19,266 nt of DNA from the NCBI GenBank assembly GCA_902464595.1, contig CABQJX010000047.1:1-19266 (forward strand). The letters run 5' to 3'. The notes under the pieces are model-generated. The model saw only the letters and a list, made by a program, of their open reading frames with translations. It was not told where the DNA came from and ran no database searches. A program made the translations under genes and the position numbers. Each line of letters begins with the position of its first letter. The first letter of the stretch is position 1. The stretch is from an uncultured Lachnoclostridium sp. Lineage in GTDB: Bacteria; Bacillota; Clostridia; Lachnospirales; Lachnospiraceae. This document shows positions 14,505 through 19,266 of the stretch, in pieces.

Positions 14505-15143
14505 ATGGTTCAGTCAGGACAAAAACCAAATTACCAGCGGATGCTGGATCAGCTTTTGGAAACATTGGAGCGGGAAGGAAAAAAGCCCCGGCTTCTCCTT
14601 CACAGCTGCTGTGCTCCCTGCAGCAGCTATGTATTGGAATATCTCAGCCGGTATTTTGTTATTACGGTAGATTATTACAATCCCAATATCTTCCCTCCCT
14701 CAGAGTACGAGGCAAGGGCGGGGGAGCAGAAAAGGCTGATCAGCCAGATGGGACTTCCGGGGCCTGTGACATTTCTGGAGGGAGAGTATGATCCCCAGGA
14801 GTTTTTCGAGATGGCAAAGGGACACGAAAAGGACCCGGAGGGAGGGGAGAGATGCCGCCTTTGCTATGAACTGCGCCTGAGACAGGCGGCCAAAGCCGCC
14901 AAGGCTGGAGGATATGATTATTTTACCACCACCTTGTCCATCAGTCCCTTAAAAAATACAGTCTGGCTCAATGAGATCGGAACCCGTCTGGCCGAAGAAT
15001 ACGGCGTTCCCTATCTGCTGTCGGATTTTAAAAAGAAAAATGGATATAAGCGTTCCACAGAGCTGTCAGCTGTCTACGGGCTTTACCGTCAGGATTACTG
15101 CGGTTGTGTGTATTCCCGGAGGGAGCCCCTGCCTGGACAATAG
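14505..15143 (+). CDS. queH: Epoxyqueuosine reductase QueH
   Basis: 212 residues of the QueH (formerly DUF208) family, the non-orthologous replacement for QueG that reduces epoxyqueuosine to queuosine in tRNA. Cysteine motifs follow the family: SCCAPC with C35, C36 and C39; CRLCYE with C117 and C120; and YCGC with C199 and C201. These serve the Fe-S/metal site. HSCCAPCSSYVLEYL and TTLSISPLKN are signature stretches. It stands alone after the rpoD terminator, with a ribosome site repeated three times. No other queuosine genes are in view. It is the last gene before the AT-rich accessory block. Confidence 0.93.
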   Translation: MVQSGQKPNYQRMLDQLLETLEREGKKPRLLLHSCCAPCSSYVLEYLSRYFVITVDYYNPNIFPPSEYEARAGEQKRLISQMGLPGPVTFLEGEYDPQEFFEMAKGHEKDPEGGERCRLCYELRLRQAAKAAKAGGYDYFTTTLSISPLKNTVWLNEIGTRLAEEYGVPYLLSDFKKKNGYKRSTELSAVYGLYRQDYCGCVYSRREPLPGQ

Positions 15144-15169
15144 GAGGGATGACGGTGGGGCTTAGGTTG

Positions 15170-15266
15170 GGGATGTAAGAGCAGACTAAAAGGGCTGAAG
15201 ACAGCCTTTAAAGCCGCAGTCTATCCGAATCGAAAGGTTTCCTGCCCTTCGGACAAGAAGCATCCC
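15170..15266. repeat. Branched inverted-repeat structure at the left edge of the accessory block
   Basis: GGGATG (15170-15175) pairs with CATCCC (15261-15266) and encloses two arms. Arm A is AGACT/AGTCT (15183-15187 with 15218-15222), capped by AAAGGGCTG-AAGA-CAGCCTTT (15189-15209). Arm B is TCCGAA/TTCGGA (15224-15229 with 15248-15253). It carries CGGACAAGAAG at 15250-15260, which recurs in the element at 19128-19266. It could also act as a terminator for queH, although no clean T-run follows. Confidence 0.5.
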
Positions 15267-15291
15267 TCACTTCCGCTCGGTCAATTCTAAC

Positions 15292-15822
15292 TTATCTTTT
15301 TATATAGATTAAATCTGTCATGCCGTCATATGACTGTGTTTTTAGCAACCGCAGCTTAATTTCATGGTCAGTTTTTTCAAAAAGCCGAATACCTGATCCT
15401 AAGATTGTTGGAATAACGGTAATATAATAACAATCAATGATATCTTCTTGAACCAGCTGTTGGATTAAGTTTGCTCCGCCGCATATCCAAATTCCTTTTC
15501 CATTTTCTTCCCTCAGTTTTTTTATCAGTTCAACAGGGTTTTCATTGACAAAACAGATTTTATCGGAAGATGTTTTTGGCTTGTGTGTGACAACATAGGT
15601 TTTAAAATCATCATAAACCCATTCGTCCGGTGAAAGTTCAGTAACAATTTGATGATAGGTATTCCAACCCATTATTACAGTATCAATATCTCTTACAAAT
15701 TCAGAATATGCGTCGATAGGATCATCATCATTGCCCTGTCCGGTCAGCCAGTTTACGCTGCCTTTACTGTCTGCAATATATCCGTCAAGACTCATTGCTA
15801 TAAATAAACTGATTTTTTTCAT
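15292..15822 (-). CDS. Dihydrofolate-reductase-fold protein (RibD C-terminal-like)
   Basis: 176 residues resembling the RibD C-terminal/dihydrofolate reductase superfamily, common as stand-alone accessory genes in Firmicutes. KISLFIAMSLDGYIAD at the N-terminus, VIMGWNTYHQI near 50, WICGGANLIQQL near 112 and ILGSGIRLF near 141 are the family landmarks. It probably binds NADPH, but the substrate is unknown. It is not a classic FolA, so trimethoprim resistance should not be assumed. AAGGAG lies 6 bases before the ATG. The gene is AT-rich compared with queH and is the last gene of the minus-strand block. Confidence 0.87.
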   Translation of the reverse strand: MKKISLFIAMSLDGYIADSKGSVNWLTGQGNDDDPIDAYSEFVRDIDTVIMGWNTYHQIVTELSPDEWVYDDFKTYVVTHKPKTSSDKICFVNENPVELIKKLREENGKGIWICGGANLIQQLVQEDIIDCYYITVIPTILGSGIRLFEKTDHEIKLRLLKTQSYDGMTDLIYIKR

Positions 15823-15867
15823 AAATTCTCCTTATAAGTGTTTGTCAATTCCTTGTTAAAATTCCTG

Positions 15868-15889
15868 TCAGATAATTATACATATCTGA
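15868..15889. promoter_or_regulatory. Inverted repeat upstream of the reductase gene
   Basis: TCAGAT (15868-15873) and ATCTGA (15884-15889) surround a 10-base centre. On the minus strand this overlaps a TATAAT-like sequence about 50 bases before the gene start, so it could be an operator. The -35 is poor, so promoter assignment is weak. Confidence 0.35.
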
Positions 15890-15949
15890 TTTCAGTCATT
15901 ATTCTCTCACCTTAAAATTTTGAATTTCCGTGTTTTGCAGAACAATAAA

Positions 15950-16403
15950 TTATTTATGGATATACATTCTTGTCATATCAGGCTCATTGTCCCCTTGAAC
16001 CATACACAAAAATTCCCAGCCATATTTTTCGTAAAAACTTGTATGGTCTGTAATCAAATAGATAGGAGTAATTCCCTTTGACTTCATATCCTTCACAACA
16101 ATATCGAGTAATTGTCCCGCAATTCCCTGACAGCGATATTCCTGTTCTGTATATACTGCACATACATTTGGTGTAAGGTCTTTCCTGTCGTGAAAATCGT
16201 TTTCAATCACGCCAAGACCACCTACAATGCGCCCGCTGTCTAAGCAAAGATACCCAGCCGTATTCTGTTTCGTGATTCAGGTAAGCTTCCATACAAGCAA
16301 GATATGCTTCCTGCGGCACTTCCCATTTATCATGAAACCATGCAGCAGCAGCTTCTTTTAATTCAGGTTTTTGTCTTAAAGTGACATAAGTATATGTTTT
16401 CAT
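15950..16403 (-). pseudogene. GNAT N-acetyltransferase, frameshifted
   Basis: The N-terminal part (start ATG 16403, AGGAGGAAC upstream) reads MKTYTYVTLRQKPELKEAAAAWFHDKW to EYGW, then goes out of frame. The C-terminal part in the next frame reads LCLDSGRIVGGLGVIEND, then NVCAVYTEQEYRCQGIAGQLLD (acetyl-CoA-binding motif A) and YEKYGWEF, ending at 15950. Removing one base from the CCC run at 16253-16255 (GGG on the coding strand) joins them into a normal 150-residue GNAT. Everything else, including the ribosome site and motif A, is intact, so the lesion is recent or a base-call error. The substrate is not predictable. Confidence 0.85.
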
Positions 16404-16553
16404 ATGTTCCTCCTATTTGTGTATAATGGAACCACCTTGCAATGCAGTATAAACATATCTGCTAATAGTGTCCCCTTCTTTAAAACAAGGACATGCCCCA
16501 GGCTTTGGATTAGCTAAATATTTTTATAACTTTTCTTAACAAGCCGGAAGTTG

Positions 16554-16898
16554 TTAGTTGTTTGGAATCACTTCTGCATTTTCATCTAAAAGATAGATCG
16601 CATAAACGGTTCCTATCTGCAATGGATCACTTTCCATTACATCGCCATTAAATACAACACGAATATTATCATCAACATTCAATTCAGGTGCTCCGTTTGC
16701 TGATACCACATCTTTTGTAACAGAAAATTCCTCGTCAACAGAAATCCCGCTGTTAAATGTTTCTATACACCTAACGTCAACATATTCTTTATTTACTTCC
16801 AAAACTTTTGCATTAAAATATGCTTGTCCTTTTTCATTACATCCAGATAAAGCGATTGTGCAGACAAATACCACTAAAATAGATAGCCGCCTTTTCAT
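16554..16898 (-). CDS. DUF3221-like lipoprotein
   Basis: 114 residues from ATG 16898. An upstream in-frame GTG at 16913 is rejected because its codons form the ribosome site GGAGGTG. A signal peptide MKRRLSILVVFVCTIALSGC ends in the lipobox LSGC with C20 as the lipidated residue. The remaining small domain (FNAKVLEVNKEYVDVR, NIRVVFNGDVMESDP, TVYAIYLLDEN) resembles the OB-like DUF3221 proteins of Clostridia, of unknown function. It should be anchored to the outer face of the membrane. It follows the Lnu-like gene by about 45 bases on the same strand. Confidence 0.78.
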   Translation of the reverse strand: MKRRLSILVVFVCTIALSGCNEKGQAYFNAKVLEVNKEYVDVRCIETFNSGISVDEEFSVTKDVVSANGAPELNVDDNIRVVFNGDVMESDPLQIGTVYAIYLLDENAEVIPNN

Positions 16899-16943
16899 AA
16901 TCAACACCTCCACACCTTCTAACGTTTAGAAATCGCAGCAGCA

Positions 16944-17435
16944 TTATTCTGATAGTCCTTCCAGAATTGAAATATCATGTATATCTTTATCTCTTAATTC
17001 ATAGCCTGAATGAAAAGCTTTTTGTCCTTTTAAAGATATACAAGGAATGTTTTTACCTTCAAAAAAAGCAGAACGAAAGTAGTCTTTTTCAAACTCGTAC
17101 CAGCCGCCCTCCAAATCAGCTTGTTTTGAAGTTCCGTCTTCATTCAAAACAAATGGATGAATATCTAAATAGCCCAATTCATCACTATACAATTCTATTC
17201 TGACTGGTCTCCAGTCCGTATCAATTTTATAACCCAGATTCAATAGAACATTTAACAATTTTTCCGTATGCTGAGCATCAAAATTGATATCGATATCCTT
17301 ATGGCTTCTTGTTTGTTTACCCGCTAAAATATCTACACCCCATCCGCCATCCAACCAGTATGTTATTCCAGTCTTTTCTAATAATTCGATCACTTTGATT
17401 AAATCTTCTTTCGTTGTTATCTCTTTTTTGTTCAT
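16944..17435 (-). CDS. Lnu-like lincosamide nucleotidyltransferase
   Basis: 163 residues, the length of Lnu(A)/Lnu(C)-type enzymes, which adenylylate lincomycin and clindamycin. The nucleotidyltransferase core is well kept: YWLDGGWGVDILAGKQTR near 26 with the GG-W-G signature and D35, then HKDIDINFDAQHTEKL near 45 with the metal-binding Asp pair. GYLDIHPF near 87 and IPCISLKGQKAFHSGYELRDKDIHDI at the C-terminus also follow the Lnu pattern. AGAGGAGA precedes the ATG. No transposase flanks it directly. Resemblance is at family level; chromosomal homologues of unknown specificity exist, so resistance is plausible, not shown. Confidence 0.82.
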   Translation of the reverse strand: MNKKEITTKEDLIKVIELLEKTGITYWLDGGWGVDILAGKQTRSHKDIDINFDAQHTEKLLNVLLNLGYKIDTDWRPVRIELYSDELGYLDIHPFVLNEDGTSKQADLEGGWYEFEKDYFRSAFFEGKNIPCISLKGQKAFHSGYELRDKDIHDISILEGLSE

Positions 17436-17478
17436 ATAAAATCTCCTCTGCAGCTTCTAAGCTCTCTATTTTCGAAAG

Positions 17479-17577
17479 TTATTTGATAGGGCCAGGTTCA
17501 TTTATTTCCGGCTTAGTTTCACAACCAGATAAAGTAAGTAACATCATGATTCCTATCAAGTTTTGATATTCCTTCAT
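17479..17577 (-). CDS. Micro-lipoprotein or truncated lipoprotein (32 residues)
   Basis: A short frame from ATG 17577 to TAA 17479, preceded by a strong ribosome site (GGAGGGAG about 5 bases upstream). It reads MKEYQNLIGIMMLLTLSGC, with lipobox LSGC and C19, then 13 residues ETKPEINEPGPIK. The hydrophobic stretch and cysteine match a lipoprotein signal, though the N-terminus has only one lysine. It lies between the Lnu-like gene and the 303-residue lipoprotein on the same strand. It could be a genuine tiny lipoprotein, or the 5' remnant of a longer gene whose body was deleted. Confidence 0.6.
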   Translation of the reverse strand: MKEYQNLIGIMMLLTLSGCETKPEINEPGPIK

Positions 17578-17624
17578 TTTTCTCCCTCCAAATTCCGATT
17601 CATGCACTGAAACTTGTAGATTCT

Positions 17625-18536
17625 TTAATATCCATAGGTCATCAGTTTCCACTGTCCACCCTCAGAACGAGCTAACCACCATTGCCAATCGGTATATTCT
17701 TCATCTGGGTTGAATCCGCTGCCACCATTCAGCGGAGAATGGAAGTTGCTTTTAAACATAATACATTGTGTGAAAGTTTCCTCTGCATCCATCGCCTTTT
17801 CCATTTCGTTCATCCATGCAATATTGGATTCGCTGCATTCATTATCTGTTGAATATGTAATACTATGCAGCTCACATCCATCCCAAGTGCTAAATTCCTT
17901 TTTAATCAATTCTATAGCTGCATCCATTTCCGCTTTCGTATAAATAGATGAAGTTCCATAATCAATCTTTATATTTGTAGTATCTGCACCCAAATTCCGT
18001 ATTATTTCTAACGCAATCTTTCCAGCCATATCTCTGTCCGATGTTCCCTCAGGAGATTTTCCATAAATAGCAAAATGATACTCTTTATATGTCCAGTCTA
18101 TCATAAACATATCTCCGGCTTCATTAACCTTCATATAAGGGAAAATATATTCATCATCTGCGGTTCGTGCCGTCCATTTGATTTTAGTGGAATCTATAAA
18201 GGTTTCATTTGGAAGAAAGTTTTCTTTTTCTTTACTGGAAGCAAAAGTACATACTCCCACATTCTCTAATTCAAACTCTATCTGTAATTCATCTGCATTC
18301 GATTTCTTTACCTCAACATTGGATGTAAATGACGATTGATCTAACACTGCTTTTGGATTTCCAAATTCTTTTGCATTTACTATTTCCGTTTCGCTATGAT
18401 CAACGTTGGATTCTTCCTCCACTATTCCTGTTACGCTTGGCTTGTTCTCAATCCTATAGTTCATGCTTTTTGTATTGCAAGCGGTTAAAAAAAGGATACA
18501 AATGATTGTTAAAAATAGTACTGTGCTCTTTTTCAT
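17625..18536 (-). CDS. Lipoprotein, unknown function (303 residues)
   Basis: Signal peptide MKKSTVLFLTIICILFLTAC with lipobox LTAC and C20; GGAGA lies about 9 bases before the ATG. A low-complexity acidic stretch (about 25-65) follows, then a globular region. Notable pieces are WTARTADDEYIFPYMKV near 122, a helical segment AEMDAAIELIKKEFSTWDGCELHSITYS near 205, and a C-terminus rich in Trp (DWQWWLARSEGGQWKLMTYGY). C96, C223, C235 and C260 could form disulfides outside the cell. I do not recognise the family; sequences with a similar W-rich end are remembered from clostridial lipoproteins. The gene is AT-rich like its neighbours and points the same way. Confidence 0.78.
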   Translation of the reverse strand: MKKSTVLFLTIICILFLTACNTKSMNYRIENKPSVTGIVEEESNVDHSETEIVNAKEFGNPKAVLDQSSFTSNVEVKKSNADELQIEFELENVGVCTFASSKEKENFLPNETFIDSTKIKWTARTADDEYIFPYMKVNEAGDMFMIDWTYKEYHFAIYGKSPEGTSDRDMAGKIALEIIRNLGADTTNIKIDYGTSSIYTKAEMDAAIELIKKEFSTWDGCELHSITYSTDNECSESNIAWMNEMEKAMDAEETFTQCIMFKSNFHSPLNGGSGFNPDEEYTDWQWWLARSEGGQWKLMTYGY

Positions 18537-18600
18537 ATAATTAAATCTCCAAACTCTGCCGGTACTAAATATATACTCCCGTCCTGCAAATAAATTTCTT

Positions 18601-19023
18601 TTATAATTTTATTTCTGCATGTACATAATCCGTTTCTTCCTTTTTCGTTTCCTCTTCTTCAAGGAGTGCGAAGCCGGAATCGTATTTTACATATAATTTT
18701 TGAGGGATTTTCGGATCCCGGTAAATTTCCTGGCCCACGTTTAAGTGGGTTCCACAGAAATCTTCTGTGGGAAATTCCAAATTATTCACAAAAGCTACCT
18801 GGCCTAAAAGCTCCCAGCTTTCCTCTTTGGGAAGGTCAAAACCAGCGGCATTGTACAGATACAAAGCGCCGTCATAAAAAAGAGAAATCCGCTGTACTTC
18901 TTCGGAAGCATAACCGGTAGGGGTAAGAGCCCTTGATTCTGGCATTGTCTTTTGGGCAGTCTGACAACCGGCCAGGAGCAGACAGGAAAGCCCTAAAGTC
19001 ATAAATAATTTTTTGCTTATCAT
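18601..19023 (-). CDS. Lipoprotein, unknown function (140 residues)
   Basis: Starts at ATG 19023 with AAAGGCGG upstream. Signal peptide MISKKLFMTLGLSCLLLAGC has lipobox LAGC and C20. The mature part contains RISLFYDGALYLYNAAGFD and FCGTHLNVGQEIYRDPKIPQKLYVKYDSGFALLE, and ends in a charged tail (EEEETKKEETDYVHAEIKL). No family is recognised. Upstream on this strand TATAAT (19071-19076) could be the -10 of a promoter with a weak -35. The coding sequence is less AT-rich than the other genes of the block, so it may have a different origin or belong to the chromosome rather than the insert. Confidence 0.75.
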   Translation of the reverse strand: MISKKLFMTLGLSCLLLAGCQTAQKTMPESRALTPTGYASEEVQRISLFYDGALYLYNAAGFDLPKEESWELLGQVAFVNNLEFPTEDFCGTHLNVGQEIYRDPKIPQKLYVKYDSGFALLEEEETKKEETDYVHAEIKL

Positions 19024-19127
19024 AGTACCGCCTTTCTGATTTTTTGTTCCAAAACAACATTCCTGTTATCATTATAAGGGAACCACAGTATGGATACCAT
19101 AAAGATTTTCTTATATTTCTGTAACTA

Positions 19128-19266
19128 TTCAGGACGGCGGGAGATCTGGCAGAAAAATTCGTGTCAAGCTTGCTTGCAAGCGAGTTTTCCTGCCAGATCT
19201 CACATCGGAGGAATCTCCGATGCTTCTTGTTCGGCTTTGCCGGACAAGAAGATGCCCCGTCCTGAA
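19128..19266. repeat. Cloverleaf-like inverted-repeat element (four-way junction)
   Basis: Terminal arms TTCAGGACGG (19128-19137) and CCGTCCTGAA (19257-19266) are perfect complements and enclose three hairpins back to back. Hairpin 1 is AGATCTGGCAG/CTGCCAGATCT (19142-19152 with 19190-19200), with further AAAA/TTTT, TCG/CGA and GCTTG/CAAGC pairing inside. Hairpin 2 is CATCGGAG-GAAT-CTCCGATG (19203-19222). Hairpin 3 pairs 13 bases, 19223-19235 with 19239-19251, around TTT with one G-T pair. Nearly every base is paired, and no reading frame is evident. The window stops at the last base of the right arm. Confidence 0.85.

Noticed and set aside
15292..15822. Trimethoprim-resistant FolA
   Set aside because: Motifs fit the RibD C-terminal-like branch, not classical dihydrofolate reductase, so a resistance call is not supported.
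19128..19266. Integron attC site
   Set aside because: The structure has three hairpins and lacks the GTTRRRY/RYYYAAC core motifs, and no integrase is present.

Overview
The window looks like a chromosomal segment of a spore-forming, Gram-positive anaerobe of the Clostridia, most likely a Lachnospiraceae/Lachnoclostridium-type organism. The evidence is a SpoVAF/GerA-family spore membrane protein at the left edge, strong AGGAGG-type ribosome binding sites, a short Clostridia-type RpoD, a clostridial QueH, an IscR-like Rrf2 regulator, and family-level resemblance of the housekeeping proteins. Genus is an inference; there is no rRNA gene to settle it.

Layout. (1) 1-1410, minus strand: spoVAF-like gene cut by the window edge. 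(2) 1411-1942: a gap that is not empty. It holds an Arg-box-like site, a consensus sigma-A promoter, a roughly 130-nt structured RNA candidate ending in a terminator, and a second promoter with an operator-like palindrome driving the Rrf2 gene. (3) 1943-3278: Rrf2 regulator plus YitT-family membrane protein, overlapping tail to tail with tcdA (3268-4014, minus). (4) 4192-8434, plus: nadE (TTG start), a TrmH/SpoU methyltransferase, a shortened NfeD-like membrane protein and a patatin-like phospholipase. (5) 8431-9859: argF under a perfect promoter overlapped by an ArgR-type palindrome, with a small membrane protein starting directly after the argF stop. (6) 9985-13026: birA, mutY and a diacylglycerol/lipid kinase. 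(7) 13077-14429: rpoD as its own unit with promoter and a long structured terminator. (8) 14454-15143: queH behind three tandem copies of its ribosome binding site.

(9) 15144-19266 is different: visibly AT-rich, all genes on the minus strand, accessory content. It carries a DHFR/RibD-fold reductase, a frameshifted GNAT acetyltransferase, a DUF3221-like lipoprotein, a Lnu-like lincosamide nucleotidyltransferase, a 32-codon micro-lipoprotein absent from ordinary gene calls, and two lipoproteins of unknown function. Branched inverted-repeat structures lie at both ends of this block (15170-15266 and 19128-19266). The right one is a near-perfect four-way junction whose terminal repeat ends exactly on the last base of the window; the two share an 11-base word. 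This is the best candidate for an undescribed element: an acquired cargo block bracketed by cloverleaf-like repeats.

Functional links: the left and centre are core metabolism and information processing (NAD, arginine, biotin, tRNA t6A and queuosine modification, oxidative DNA repair, main sigma factor). The right block looks like defence/resistance and cell-envelope cargo. A shared 12-base word between the argF operator and the site upstream of the RNA candidate suggests that the RNA may belong to the arginine regulon.
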